Notes: generated from the letters alone by a model not told the origin. Positions 36,769 to 45,515 are shown, numbered from the stretch's first letter. The stretch: 64,000 nt of DNA from Alkalibaculum sporogenes (GCF_009362815.1 NZ_WHNX01000006.1:62001-126000); one strand, 5' to 3'. Program-made: numbers and translations.

Positions 36769-37329
36769 ATGAATATATTTAATATTATAGAGATTTCTCA
36801 TAATTATGTGTCTAAGGTACTGAGAATAGGTGAAATAGCAATTGATGCAACAGCTGGTCATGGTAATGATACAATTTTTTTAGCAAAATTACTTGGAAAA
36901 GAAGGACATGTATATGCATTTGATATTCAAAAGTCTGCTATTGATAGCACTAATGAGAAACTTATAAAATCAGAACTAAAATGCAATGTATCTCTTATTA
37001 AAGACAGCCATGAAAATATTGGTAATTACGTAAACAATAATATTGGGTGTGCGATGTTCAATTTAGGTTATTTACCACAAAGTGATCAAAACATAGTAAC
37101 TTGTGGACAAACAACAATTATCGCTATTCAAGAATGTATTAATCTTTTAAGAATTGAAGGAATCATAAGCATATGTGTCTATACGTCTCATCCTGGGGGT
37201 AGAGCTGAAGCTTTAATTGTAGAAGATTACCTAGAAAAAATAGATAAGAAAAATTTTAAAGTATTAAAATACTTTTGTCTAAATGATAAAACATCACCAT
37301 ATTTGGTATTTATATACCGCATAAAGTAG
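36769..37329 (+). CDS. SAM-dependent methyltransferase, YtqB/rRNA methylase-like
   Basis: Small class I methyltransferase: motif I is AIDATAGHGNDTIFLAKLLG near 25-45, the acidic end of strand 2 is YAFDIQ, and motif IV is MFNLGYLPQSD. This NLGYLP signature is typical of the YtqB-like family (annotated as rRNA methylase). Length 186. The substrate is not known from sequence. It starts one base after the preceding gene; its end meets repeat A5. Confidence 0.87.
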   Translation: MNIFNIIEISHNYVSKVLRIGEIAIDATAGHGNDTIFLAKLLGKEGHVYAFDIQKSAIDSTNEKLIKSELKCNVSLIKDSHENIGNYVNNNIGCAMFNLGYLPQSDQNIVTCGQTTIIAIQECINLLRIEGIISICVYTSHPGGRAEALIVEDYLEKIDKKNFKVLKYFCLNDKTSPYLVFIYRIK

Positions 37330-37403
37330 ATACTACTAATTGACAATAATTTCCCACTTATCATTTTTCTTCTTGAAATAGTGCTTGTTAATGCGGGATA
37401 AAT
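37318..37403 (-). repeat. interspersed repeat family A, copy A5 (diverged)
   Basis: Ends GTTAATGCGGGATAAAT, identical to copy A7 and to the reverse complement of A4. TTATCAT...CTTCTTGAAAT matches the inner block. The other end is degenerate (ATAAAGTAGATACT) and overlaps the stop of the methyltransferase gene. It lies directly before the TTG start of the flavoprotein gene. Confidence 0.6.
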
Positions 37404-37428
37404 AAAATATAAAAAGGAATGAAACTAT

Positions 37429-38643
37429 TTGAAAAAAGTAATTGTGATTGGTGGTGGTCCTGCGGGAATGATGGCAGCGGGAACAGCAGCAATAAAACAC
37501 GAGGTACTATTAATTGAAAAAAATGAAAAGTTAGGTAAGAAACTTTTTATCACAGGAAAAGGGCGATGCAATTTTACTAATGCTTGTGAAATTGAGAATT
37601 TGTTCGACAATATCATAACTAATAAAAATTTTATGTACAGTTCATTCTATAGTTTTAGTAATGATCAAACTATACGTTTTTTTAATAGTTTTGGATTAAA
37701 AGAAAAAATTGAAAGAGGGAATAGAGTCTTTCCAATTAGTGATAAATCCAGTGATGTGATCAAAGCACTTGAAAAATATTTAAATGATAATTACGTACAA
37801 ATAAGATTAAATAGTGAAGTAAAAGAAATTATAGTAGATAATGGAAAAGTTAAGGGAGTATTATTACAGGGTGGTCAAGAATATTCGTGTGATTGTTTAA
37901 TTTTAGCAACTGGAGGATTATCCTATTCTCAAACAGGGTCTACAGGAGATGGATACAAATGGGCTAGAAGATTAGGTCATAATGTAGTCAAATTAAAAAG
38001 CGCATTAGTACCTTTAGTTGCAGAGGAAGAATTTATAAAAGAATTGCAAGGTTTGTCTTTGAAAAATGTACTAGTATCTTTATATAAAGGAGAAAAGTTG
38101 ATTAAAGATTATATGGGAGAAATGATTTTTACCCATTTTGGTCTTTCAGGACCTGCAATATTATCTCTAAGCTCCCTTATGAGAGAAGATGAAGATTATA
38201 GTATAAAAATTAACTTAAAACCAGCCTTAGACGAAGCTACTCTTGACAATAGAATAATAAGAGATTTTGAAAAATATACAAATAAAAATCTTAAGAATTC
38301 ACTTGATGATCTCCTTCCTAAAAAACTAATTCCAGTAATTATACGTCTAAGCGGAATTGATGAAAATAAAAAAACAAATCAAGTAACTAAAGAAGAAAGA
38401 ATTAAGATTAGAAATGTACTACAGGGTTTAGCTATAAATATAACTAGTAAAAGACCTCTAAACGAAGGAATCATAACTTCTGGTGGGATTAATGTTAAAG
38501 AAATCGATCCAACTACTATGCAGTCGAAAATTGTCAGTGGTCTTTATTTTGCAGGAGAAATTATCGATGTAGACGCCTTAACTGGTGGATTCAATTTGCA
38601 GGTTGCTTTCTCAACTGGATATTTAGCAGGAGAAAATTGCTAA
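37429..38643 (+). CDS. FAD-dependent oxidoreductase, HI0933/YhiN family
   Basis: Flavoprotein of the HI0933-like (BaiN/YhiN) family. FAD-binding dinucleotide fold VIGGGPAGMMAAGTAA at residues 4-19, the family signature KKLFITGKGRCNFTNA near 40-55, LATGGLSYSQTGSTGDGY near 163 and the C-terminal FAGEIIDVDALTGGFNLQVAFSTGY. Length 404. The physiological substrate of the family is unsettled. TTG start with AAAAGGA, spacing about 11. It sits in the usual clostridial position upstream of cmk. Confidence 0.9.
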   Translation: MKKVIVIGGGPAGMMAAGTAAIKHEVLLIEKNEKLGKKLFITGKGRCNFTNACEIENLFDNIITNKNFMYSSFYSFSNDQTIRFFNSFGLKEKIERGNRVFPISDKSSDVIKALEKYLNDNYVQIRLNSEVKEIIVDNGKVKGVLLQGGQEYSCDCLILATGGLSYSQTGSTGDGYKWARRLGHNVVKLKSALVPLVAEEEFIKELQGLSLKNVLVSLYKGEKLIKDYMGEMIFTHFGLSGPAILSLSSLMREDEDYSIKINLKPALDEATLDNRIIRDFEKYTNKNLKNSLDDLLPKKLIPVIIRLSGIDENKKTNQVTKEERIKIRNVLQGLAINITSKRPLNEGIITSGGINVKEIDPTTMQSKIVSGLYFAGEIIDVDALTGGFNLQVAFSTGYLAGENC

Positions 38644-38743
38644 TATTCGCATGAAAATTATTGTAAATACATAAGATAATAGGGAAGTTGGAAAGTGAAA
38701 GTGTAGTAAAGTTATAATTCACTTTTAAAGGAGCGTTGGTAAT

Positions 38744-39178
38744 ATGAAAGATGCCGTTTCTGTATTTGAGAAACTACTAGTAACATCAATAATATTTGTA
38801 TTTACTATAGTTATTCTTGTACAAATATTTATTAATAATGATGTATTAGACACGATAAAAGCAAATGAAGATGGGACAGCAGTTAGTTTTGAAGAAAGTT
38901 CAGCATATACGCCTCATAGTTTTATAAAGTATAGTCTGTCTGATGCCAGTAAAGTTTCATTACTCTTAAACGGAGAAAGTGTCGACATAGATATTACATC
39001 GGAGTTAAAGGTCTTTGATGGTGATGTCTTGGAGATTAAAAATCCTGAAGATGAATTAGTTGAGTTTCAAGTTAGAAATATCTCAACAGAAATATCAAAT
39101 CCTAAAACAGGTAGTGTTTATGAATGTTCAAAAGGTATTACTTATTTATTTAAAGTTAAAATAGAAGAAATAAGTTGA
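38744..39178 (+). CDS. uncharacterised single-pass membrane protein
   Basis: 144 residues: a short cytoplasmic start, one membrane helix at about 10-29 (LLVTSIIFVFTIVILVQIFI), then an acidic extracytoplasmic domain of mostly beta-type sequence, including LLLNGESVDIDITSELKVFDGDVLEIKNPEDELV. I do not recognise the family. AAAGGAGCG precedes the ATG. It lies between the flavoprotein gene and cmk with its own terminator. A cell-surface or sporulation role is possible but unsupported. Confidence 0.7.
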   Translation: MKDAVSVFEKLLVTSIIFVFTIVILVQIFINNDVLDTIKANEDGTAVSFEESSAYTPHSFIKYSLSDASKVSLLLNGESVDIDITSELKVFDGDVLEIKNPEDELVEFQVRNISTEISNPKTGSVYECSKGITYLFKVKIEEIS

Positions 39179-39218
39179 AACACTTATAAATAATTGATAT
39201 ATTTTAATAGATTCATTT

Positions 39219-39240
39219 GCAAGCCTAGCTTGCTTTTTTA
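39219..39240 (+). terminator. terminator after the membrane protein gene
   Basis: GCAAGC, CTA loop region, GCTTGCTTTTTT. Compact stem with T tract. The rest of the gap to cmk (39241-39463) is AT-rich with no clear element. Confidence 0.8.
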
Positions 39241-39463
39241 TAAGATTAGTAGAGTTCAACAAACTCAATAAGGTCCAAATTTTACTATCTTACTTGAAAC
39301 GTGTCAAAAACGCTTTCTTGTAAGTGTGGCTGTTTGTGAAACTATTATTCCTAAAAATTTATTTTTACTTAAAAATATGGGACGAACTATAATGCGTTTT
39401 AGAGTAAAAACTGAATATTTTTTTCAACAACATAATAAACAAAAGTACTATCAGGAGGTAGAA

Positions 39464-40132
39464 ATGGAACAAATACATATTGCAATTGACGGTCCAGCAG
39501 GTGCTGGTAAAAGTACTATAGCAAAAATACTAGCAGATAAAATAGAAGTTGATTATTTAGATACAGGTGCTATGTATAGAGCATTAACTTATCATATAAT
39601 TAAGTGTAATTTAGATATAGACAAAGAGGAAATTATAATTAATGAAGCTGAGAAAATAGACATAAATTTTGTGAACAATTCTATTTACTTAAACAATCAA
39701 AATATTGATAATGAAATTCGTTCATCACAGGTTAGTAAAAATGTATCCACAATTTCTAAAATTTCTAGAGTGCGAGAAATTATGGTTGATAAGCAACGTG
39801 AAATAGCAAGACATAAGTCTGTTATAATGGACGGTCGTGATATTGGAACTGTTGTTCTTCCAAATGCAAATGTGAAATTTTATTTAGATGCATCCATTGA
39901 AATTAGAGCTCAGAGAAGGTACAATGAGTTAGCCAATAAACGAGAAGTAGAATTTGAAGATCTAAAAAATGATATAATTAAAAGAGATGATATGGATAGT
40001 AAAAGAGATGTGTCTCCACTTAAAAAGGCAAATGATGCATTAATTATCGATACTACTGATAAAAGTATTGATCAAGTTGTATGCGAGATGATTAATATTA
40101 TAAGTAGTGTAAAAGGAGGAGATATTCTATGA
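39464..40132 (+). CDS. cmk: Cytidylate kinase
   Basis: Phosphorylates CMP and dCMP. The P-loop GPAGAGKST is at residues 10-18; DTGAMYRA near 36, the CMP-binding insert and the lid MDGRDIGTVVLPNA near 124 follow. 222 residues, typical. Start 39464 has AGGAGG; an in-frame ATG at 39326 would add 46 unconserved residues. Its last four bases overlap the start of plsC. Confidence 0.96.
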   Translation: MEQIHIAIDGPAGAGKSTIAKILADKIEVDYLDTGAMYRALTYHIIKCNLDIDKEEIIINEAEKIDINFVNNSIYLNNQNIDNEIRSSQVSKNVSTISKISRVREIMVDKQREIARHKSVIMDGRDIGTVVLPNANVKFYLDASIEIRAQRRYNELANKREVEFEDLKNDIIKRDDMDSKRDVSPLKKANDALIIDTTDKSIDQVVCEMINIISSVKGGDIL

Positions 40133-40707
40133 TTTATTATATGGTTAGATTTATAGTGAATATATATATAAGTATGTATTACAAATTCGAAGTTGTAGGA
40201 ATTGATAAGATACCTGATAGTGGTTCTTTAATTATTTGCTCAAATCATATTCACTGGGCAGATCCGGTTATAGTAGCTTGTAAGAGCACTACAAGACAGG
40301 TACATTACTTAGGAAAAAGCGAACTTTTTAAAAACAATTTTATATCTTGGTTTTTAAAGCAACTAAAGGTAATTCCAATTAATAGAGGTAAAAACGATGT
40401 AGGTGCAATAAAAAATTCATTAAGAGTTCTTAAAGATAAAAAAACATTAGGAATATTTCCAGAAGGAACTAGAGTTAGTTCAAAAGAAGAAAAGAAGCCA
40501 GAAGCTGGGATGGCTATGTTAGCAATCAAATCAAAGGCAACTGTTATTCCTATAGGTTTGATTGGCAATTACAAGTTTCGAAGCAAAATATTAATAAATA
40601 TTGGAGAACCTATTCTATTAGATGAATATCATGATAAAAAGGTAAATAAAGAAAAACTAGAAGAAATTAGCTTAGAAATTATGAAAGAGATTAAGAAATT
40701 AACTTAA
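40129..40707 (+). CDS. plsC: 1-acylglycerol-3-phosphate O-acyltransferase PlsC family
   Basis: Acylates lysophosphatidic acid in membrane phospholipid synthesis. HX4D motif is H40...D45 (NHIHWADP), the second block FPEGTRV is near 110-116. An N-terminal hydrophobic segment probably binds the membrane. Length 192 is at the short end of the family. The cmk-plsC-ispH order is common in Clostridia. Confidence 0.92.
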   Translation: MIYYMVRFIVNIYISMYYKFEVVGIDKIPDSGSLIICSNHIHWADPVIVACKSTTRQVHYLGKSELFKNNFISWFLKQLKVIPINRGKNDVGAIKNSLRVLKDKKTLGIFPEGTRVSSKEEKKPEAGMAMLAIKSKATVIPIGLIGNYKFRSKILINIGEPILLDEYHDKKVNKEKLEEISLEIMKEIKKLT

Positions 40708-40726
40708 TCAAAAGAAGAGGAATAAA

Positions 40727-42736
40727 ATGGAACTTATAATAGCAAAAACAGCTGGTTACTGCTTCGGTGTAAATAATGCTGTGGACTCTGTAGAAAAAGC
40801 AATAAAGGAACATGAAAATACTGATATTTATACATTAGGGCCAATAATTCATAATAAGCAAGTAATAGATAAGTTGACTAAAAAAGGTGTTAAAACTATT
40901 GAAGATTTAAGTGAAATAAGTCAAGGAATTGTAATCATTAGATCTCACGGTGTAGGAGAAAACATCTTAAAAGAAGCTGATGAAAAAGACCTAAATACTA
41001 TTAATGCAACATGCCCTTATGTAAAAAGCATTCAACAAAAAGTAAATCAATATTATAAAAACGGATACAAAATTATTATAATCGGAGATAAAAATCATCC
41101 AGAAGTAAAAGGAATTAACGGTTGGTGTGAAAATAACGCTCTAGTGGTAGATAATAAAAATAGTGTGCCAAATACAGATAAATATGATAAAATATGCGTT
41201 GTAGCACAAACAACTATTACAAATACATTGTACAAAGAGATAACAGATAAAATTAGCGAGCAAAACCCAAATGCAGTACTATTTAATACTATATGTAACG
41301 CAACACGTGAGAGACAAGATGAAACTAAGACTATTGCTAGTTCAGTTGATTGTATGATAATTATTGGTGGATATCATAGCTCAAATACTCAAAAATTAGT
41401 AGTTATAAGCCAACAAAACTGTAAAAATACTATTCATATAGAGACTAAAGAAGATCTTGAAATTGGTAGTATAAGAAAATATAAAAAAGTAGGTATTTCG
41501 GCAGGTGCTTCAACACCTCGTTGGATTATCGAGGAGGTAATAGATTTTATGGAAAATAATTTAGAAAACGAAATAGAAAATGATATGAAAGAAAGCTATG
41601 AAGAAACCTTTAATAATTTAAAGAAAGGAAGTGTAGTTGAAGGAAAGGTTATATCTGCATCAGATGATGAGATAATCGTCAATGTAGGTTATAAAACAGA
41701 TGGTATTATTAAAAAACATGAATTTACTAACAATCCTGATGCTGATTTAAGTACATTAGTAAAACCACAGGATGTAATAGAAGTGTTAGTATTAAATATA
41801 GGTCAAGATAATATTGAATTATCAAAAATAAGAATTGAAGAGAGAAAAGCAAAAGATGAGTTAGAAAAAGCTTATCAAGAAGAAAGGGTAATGTCTGGTA
41901 GAATCGTTAAAGTAATCAAGGGTGGTCTCATGGTTGACATTGATTTCTCAGAAGTTTTTATGCCAGCATCTCAGTACCACTTTAAATATATAAAAGATTT
42001 AAATACTCTTATGGGAGAAGAAGTAAGAGGGAAAATAATAGAATTCGATAAAAAGAAAAACAAAGTAATTTTTTCTCAAAGGGTTATATTAGAAGAAGAA
42101 CAAAATATAAAAAGAGAAGAAGACGCTAAACAGAAAAATGAATTTTTTGATTCTTTAAAAGTAGGACAAAAGATAGATGGTAAAGTTAAATCTATTATGA
42201 AGTACGGTGTATTTATCGAAATAGGTCCTATTGACGGATTTGTTCATATTTCAGATTTATCATATAGTAAGGTTAAGCACCCTAGTGATATAGTTAAAGA
42301 GGGAGAAATAGTAGAAACAGTAATTATAAATTTAGATCATGAAAATGCCAAAATTAAATTAAGTATCAAAGAATTGACAGAAGATCCATGGACAACATTT
42401 ATAAAAAGTTATAGTAAAGATACTGTTGTTCAAGTAAAGATAACGAATATATTGTCTTTTGGAGCTTTTGCAGAGATTATACCTCAGGTGGAAGGATTAA
42501 TTCATATCTCTGAAATTTCTCACGATAAAGTAGAAAATGTAGAATCAGTACTTACATCAGGAGAAGTTGTGGAAGCAAAAATAATAAATATAGATAAAGA
42601 AAAGAAAAAGATATCTTTAAGTATTAAAGAAACATTAGAACCTCAAGTAAAAGAAATAGAAGAAAATGTTACAGTTTATAAAGAAGATGATGCAAGCCCT
42701 ACTTTGGGAGATTTATTTGGTGATTTATTTAAATAG
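40727..42736 (+). CDS. ispH: Bifunctional IspH (HMBPP reductase)-ribosomal protein S1 fusion
   Basis: Residues 1-280 are 4-hydroxy-3-methylbut-2-enyl diphosphate reductase, the last step of the MEP isoprenoid pathway, with the three [4Fe-4S] cysteines C12, C96 and C190 and the TRWIIEE-like C-terminus. Residues about 300-640 hold four S1 RNA-binding repeats, for example GKVKSIMKYGVFIEIG and GLIHISEIS. There is no stop or frameshift between them. Such fusions are known in Clostridia. No separate rpsA is in the window. Confidence 0.95.
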   Translation: MELIIAKTAGYCFGVNNAVDSVEKAIKEHENTDIYTLGPIIHNKQVIDKLTKKGVKTIEDLSEISQGIVIIRSHGVGENILKEADEKDLNTINATCPYVKSIQQKVNQYYKNGYKIIIIGDKNHPEVKGINGWCENNALVVDNKNSVPNTDKYDKICVVAQTTITNTLYKEITDKISEQNPNAVLFNTICNATRERQDETKTIASSVDCMIIIGGYHSSNTQKLVVISQQNCKNTIHIETKEDLEIGSIRKYKKVGISAGASTPRWIIEEVIDFMENNLENEIENDMKESYEETFNNLKKGSVVEGKVISASDDEIIVNVGYKTDGIIKKHEFTNNPDADLSTLVKPQDVIEVLVLNIGQDNIELSKIRIEERKAKDELEKAYQEERVMSGRIVKVIKGGLMVDIDFSEVFMPASQYHFKYIKDLNTLMGEEVRGKIIEFDKKKNKVIFSQRVILEEEQNIKREEDAKQKNEFFDSLKVGQKIDGKVKSIMKYGVFIEIGPIDGFVHISDLSYSKVKHPSDIVKEGEIVETVIINLDHENAKIKLSIKELTEDPWTTFIKSYSKDTVVQVKITNILSFGAFAEIIPQVEGLIHISEISHDKVENVESVLTSGEVVEAKIINIDKEKKKISLSIKETLEPQVKEIEENVTVYKEDDASPTLGDLFGDLFK

Positions 42737-42809
42737 GATAACATAAAATATGTATAAAAAGAGATTGATTTCGAAATAGATGAATAAACTTTATACTTAT
42801 AAATTAAAA

Positions 42810-42850
42810 ATAAGAAAAATCATATAGAACTATGGTTTTTCTTATTTTTT
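42810..42850 (+). terminator. terminator after ispH-S1
   Basis: AAGAAAAATCATA...TATGGTTTTTCTTATTTTTT: long stem with T tract 75 bases after the stop. Confidence 0.8.
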
Positions 42851-42870
42851 GTAATATAGCAAATATGAAC

Positions 42871-43450
42871 TCAGCCAAATTAGCAAGCTGTTTGTCTGTT
42901 TTAGTGAGTCCAACCAGAAGCAATACGCTTCGCTAGTTACTTCTGGTTACGCGGACAGTCGCCAAATGAAAGCAAGCTTTCATTTACGGATTTTGTCACT
43001 AATTCAGCCAAATTAGCAAGCTGTTTGTCTGTTTTAGTGGGTCCAACCAGAAGCAATACGCTTCGCTAGTTACTTCTGGTTACGCGGACAGTCGCCAAAT
43101 GAAAGCTAAGCTTTCATTTACGGATTTTGTCACTAACTCAGCCAAATTAGCAAGCTATTTGTCTGTTTTAGTGGGTCCAACCAGAAGCAATACGCTTCGC
43201 TAGTTACTTCTGGTTACGCGGACAGTCGCCAAATGAAAGCAAGCTTTCATTTACGGATTTTGTCACTAACTCATCCAAACTAGCAAGCTGTTTGTCTGTT
43301 TTAGTGGGTCCAACCAGAAGCAATACGCTTCGCTAGTTACTTCTGGTTACGCGGACAGTCGCCAAATGAAAGCAAGCTTTCATTTACGGATTTTGTCACT
43401 AACTCATCCAAACTAGCAAGCTATTTGTCTGTTTTAGTGACAAAATCCTA
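42871..43450 (+). repeat. tandem array of 133-bp structured repeats (family B)
   Basis: Units begin at 42871, 43004, 43138, 43271 and 43404 (the last truncated), so the period is 133-134. Each unit contains an AACCAGAAG/CTTCTGGTT stem flanked by GTCC/GGAC, a 22-base palindrome AAATGAAAGCAAGCTTTCAT plus TT, and TTAGTG/CACTAA at the ends, so each can fold into a closed multibranched structure. Copies differ at only a few bases. The one-base insertion in unit 2 keeps the palindrome symmetric. No coding frame was found. Confidence 0.92.
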
Positions 43451-43488
43451 CGAAAACTCGTTTTCGCTTGGCTCGTTGTCTTCACGAT

Positions 43489-43517
43489 AAAAAAAGCACT
43501 ATAGTATAGTACTTTGT
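43489..43517 (-). terminator. terminator of the tRNA operon (minus strand)
   Basis: On the minus strand AAAGTACTATA CTATAGTGCTTTTTT forms a hairpin with a T tract, just after the last tRNA of the operon. Confidence 0.75.
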
Positions 43518-43525
43518 GAATAAAA

Positions 43526-43600
43526 TGGAGCTGGCAATAGGAATCGAACCTACAACCTGCTGATTACAAGTCAGCTGCTCTACCGTTGAGCCATGCCAGC
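43526..43600 (-). tRNA. tRNA-Thr(TGT)
   Basis: 75 bases including encoded CCA. Acceptor GCTGGCA/TGCCAGC, D-arm GGCTCAACGGTAGAGC, anticodon loop CTTGTAA with TGT, T-arm GGTTCGATTCC. Last gene of the minus-strand tRNA operon. Confidence 0.97.
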
Positions 43601-43657
43601 ATATAAATATTAAATTGTAGTTTATATTGATATAAGTAACTAAGACACTATTCTTAG

Positions 43658-43733
<76 letters not shown>

Positions 43734-43822
43734 GTAATTTATAATTAGTAATTAGCTTTAGTCACTAGGGAATTAATATAAAACATAAATAAATTCATTT
43801 TTTTAACTTAAAGATAAAAAAA

Positions 43823-43899
43823 TGGTGGGCCTTCAGGGACTCGAACCCCGGACCTACCGGTTATGAGCCGGTTGCTCTAACCAACTGAGCTAAAAGCCC
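43823..43899 (-). tRNA. tRNA with CAT anticodon (Met, or Ile2 after lysidine modification)
   Basis: 77 bases with encoded CCA. Acceptor GGGCTTT/AAGGCCC (one G-T pair), anticodon stem-loop CCGGCTCATAACCGG. Not an initiator: no three-G/three-C anticodon stem and the 1-72 pair is matched. Elongator Met and Ile2 are hard to separate by eye. Confidence 0.93.
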
Positions 43900-43954
43900 A
43901 CATTTGATTGCTACTAGCAGATTGATATTACTAAAAGCTAGTTGCTTTAAAATA

Positions 43955-44031
43955 TGGTCGAGGTGAAAGGATTCGAACCTTCGGCCCCATGGTCCCAAAC
44001 CATGTGCGCTACCAAACTGCGCTACACCTCG
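43955..44031 (-). tRNA. tRNA-Pro(TGG)
   Basis: 77 bases with encoded CCA. Acceptor CGAGGTG/CACCTCG, anticodon loop TTTGGGA with TGG, T-loop GGTTCGAATCC. First gene of the minus-strand tRNA operon. Confidence 0.97.
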
Positions 44032-44049
44032 TGATTAATGACAATTAAT

Positions 44050-44078
44050 AATATACAACATATCAAAAAATTTGTCAA
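44050..44078 (-). promoter_or_regulatory. promoter of the tRNA operon
   Basis: On the minus strand TTGACA (44078-44073), a 17-base spacer and TATATT (44055-44050), 19 bases before tRNA-Pro. Close to the SigA consensus. The rest of the 44079-44348 gap is AT-rich with nothing else recognised. Confidence 0.85.
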
Positions 44079-44348
44079 CGTATTCTAAAAAAAACTATTG
44101 TTGCAATCTGTTGCTTTTTTAAGTCATCAGTACAATTACAATGACAAAAACGAGAAATTTAATTAAAATTTATATGTTATTGACAAAATTCAATATAATC
44201 TTCGCAAAATTAGTAATATAATAAATCATACCCAGATTTAATATTTAGATAATGTTATGTAATTGTCTTATATAAATCTATAGTTACATACTGCAAATAG
44301 TTCACAAATAAGAATAGATTAGTAAATTTTTAAAAATGGGGGATTAAA

Positions 44349-44918
44349 TTGGGTTTAAAAAAGCATACTATATCAGAAGTCGCAACTTTACTAGATTATG
44401 AAGCCCATGTATTAAGGTTTTATGAGAGAGAATTTAATATAGCAGTACCTAGAAATAAGAATAATCGCAGACAATACACTACTAAAGAAATAGAGACATT
44501 CCAATATATTAAAACGTTAAAGGAGCAAGGTTATAATAATAATCAGATCAAACAAATACTTAAGTCTCCAACGGTTGAAGAAGAAGACACTTCTTCAAAT
44601 GCAGAAACGACAGATATACAATTAAGTAGTAGTAATAAGAAAGAATTTGATATCTCAGAAATGGCAGTTCACTTAGAACATTTAAGCGAAGCTGTATTTT
44701 ATAACTTTAATGAAATAAATCAAAATATGAAAAAGTTAAACCTTAATTTAGAAGAATTAAGAAGTGAACATTTTATGGAAGAAAAAAGTGTCTTGGAATC
44801 AGAAAACGAAAAATTAAAAATGAGACTTAAAGAAAAAACCTATGAACTAGTAGATATTAAAGAAAAATATTCAAGATTAGAACAAAAGAAATTTGTGTTT
44901 AAAAAGATTTTTAAGTAG
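44349..44918 (+). CDS. MerR-type DNA-binding protein with C-terminal coiled coil (RacA-like architecture)
   Basis: Residues 1-70 are a MerR-family winged helix-turn-helix (HTISEVATLLDYEAHVLRFYER ... RRQYTTKEIETFQYIKTLKEQGY). After a polar linker, about 105-180 is a charged coiled coil. No cysteine or ligand-binding effector domain. Length 189 and this architecture match RacA, the sporulation chromosome-anchoring protein of Bacillus, but the similarity may only be architectural. TTG start after GGGGGAT. The SASP genes lie next to it. Confidence 0.8.
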   Translation: MGLKKHTISEVATLLDYEAHVLRFYEREFNIAVPRNKNNRRQYTTKEIETFQYIKTLKEQGYNNNQIKQILKSPTVEEEDTSSNAETTDIQLSSSNKKEFDISEMAVHLEHLSEAVFYNFNEINQNMKKLNLNLEELRSEHFMEEKSVLESENEKLKMRLKEKTYELVDIKEKYSRLEQKKFVFKKIFK

Positions 44919-44924
44919 TATTAA

Positions 44925-44949
44925 AAATGGGACATCAAATGTCCCATTT
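44925..44949. terminator. terminator between the MerR-like gene and the first SASP gene
   Basis: AAATGGGACATCAAATGTCCCATTT followed by ATTTAT; a ten-pair stem between converging genes, probably acting on both strands. Confidence 0.75.
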
Positions 44950-44984
44950 ATTTATATTTATCTAATTTAATAGTTTTTTATTCT

Positions 44985-45173
44985 TTATGATTGATTGTTT
45001 TTAGCTTGTTCTTCATAAGAACGAATCATTCGTTTTACCATTTCACCACCGATAGAACCGGCTTGTTTAGAAGTTAAGTCTCCATTATACCCTTGTTTTA
45101 AATTAATATCTAAGTCTCTAGCACATTCCATTTTAAATTGTTCTAAACCGGCTTTTTGACTTCTTCTACTCAT
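44985..45173 (-). CDS. alpha/beta-type small acid-soluble spore protein (copy 1)
   Basis: DNA-saturating spore protein. 62 residues with the family signature NGDLTSKQAGSIGGEMVKRMI. The sequence before it reads MECARDLDINLK, so a cysteine follows the glutamate of the germination-protease site. AAGGAGGTG precedes the ATG. Upstream bases share TATTACCTGA and CAAACTATTATTAA with copy 3. Expected to be SigG-controlled (family knowledge). Confidence 0.96.
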   Translation of the reverse strand: MSRRSQKAGLEQFKMECARDLDINLKQGYNGDLTSKQAGSIGGEMVKRMIRSYEEQAKNNQS

Positions 45174-45288
45174 GTTTTTTCACCTCCTTAAGTTGTTAAT
45201 AATAGTTTGCTTCAAAAAAACCATTATAGTCAGGTAATATTAGTAAATACTTTATTAATTTATGTAAGTATTTAGAGAAACAAAGTAT

Positions 45289-45314
45289 ACTATGAGGCTT
45301 GAAAGCCTCATAGT
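45289..45314 (-). terminator. terminator after SASP copy 2
   Basis: ACTATGAGGCTT/GAAAGCCTCATAGT, a perfect 11-12 pair hairpin just after the copy 2 stop on the minus strand; T tract weak. Confidence 0.7.
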
Positions 45315-45326
45315 AAAACAGATATA

Positions 45327-45515
45327 TTATTGTTGATTATTTTTAGCTTGTTCTTCATAAGAAAGGATCATTCTTTTAACCATCTCTCCACCGATAGAAC
45401 CGGCTTGTTTAGAAGTTAGTTCTCCATTATATCCTTCTTTTAAATTGATATCTAAGTCTCTAGCACATTCAACTTTGAATTGTTGTAGACCTGATTTTTG
45501 ACTTCTTCTGCTCAT
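45327..45515 (-). CDS. alpha/beta-type small acid-soluble spore protein (copy 2)
   Basis: 62 residues, differing from copy 3 at only three positions (KEGYNGEL against KQGYNGDL, and few others) and somewhat more from copy 1. It carries the same VECARDLDINL segment and SIGGEMVKRMI C-terminal block. Strong AAAGGAGGTG site. Its upstream region is not alignable with that of copies 1 and 3, so its promoter may differ. Confidence 0.96.
   Translation of the reverse strand: MSRRSQKSGLQQFKVECARDLDINLKEGYNGELTSKQAGSIGGEMVKRMILSYEEQAKNNQQ

Noticed and set aside
42871-43450. CRISPR array
   Set aside because: The repeats are 133 bp, contiguous and without unique spacers; no cas genes in the window.
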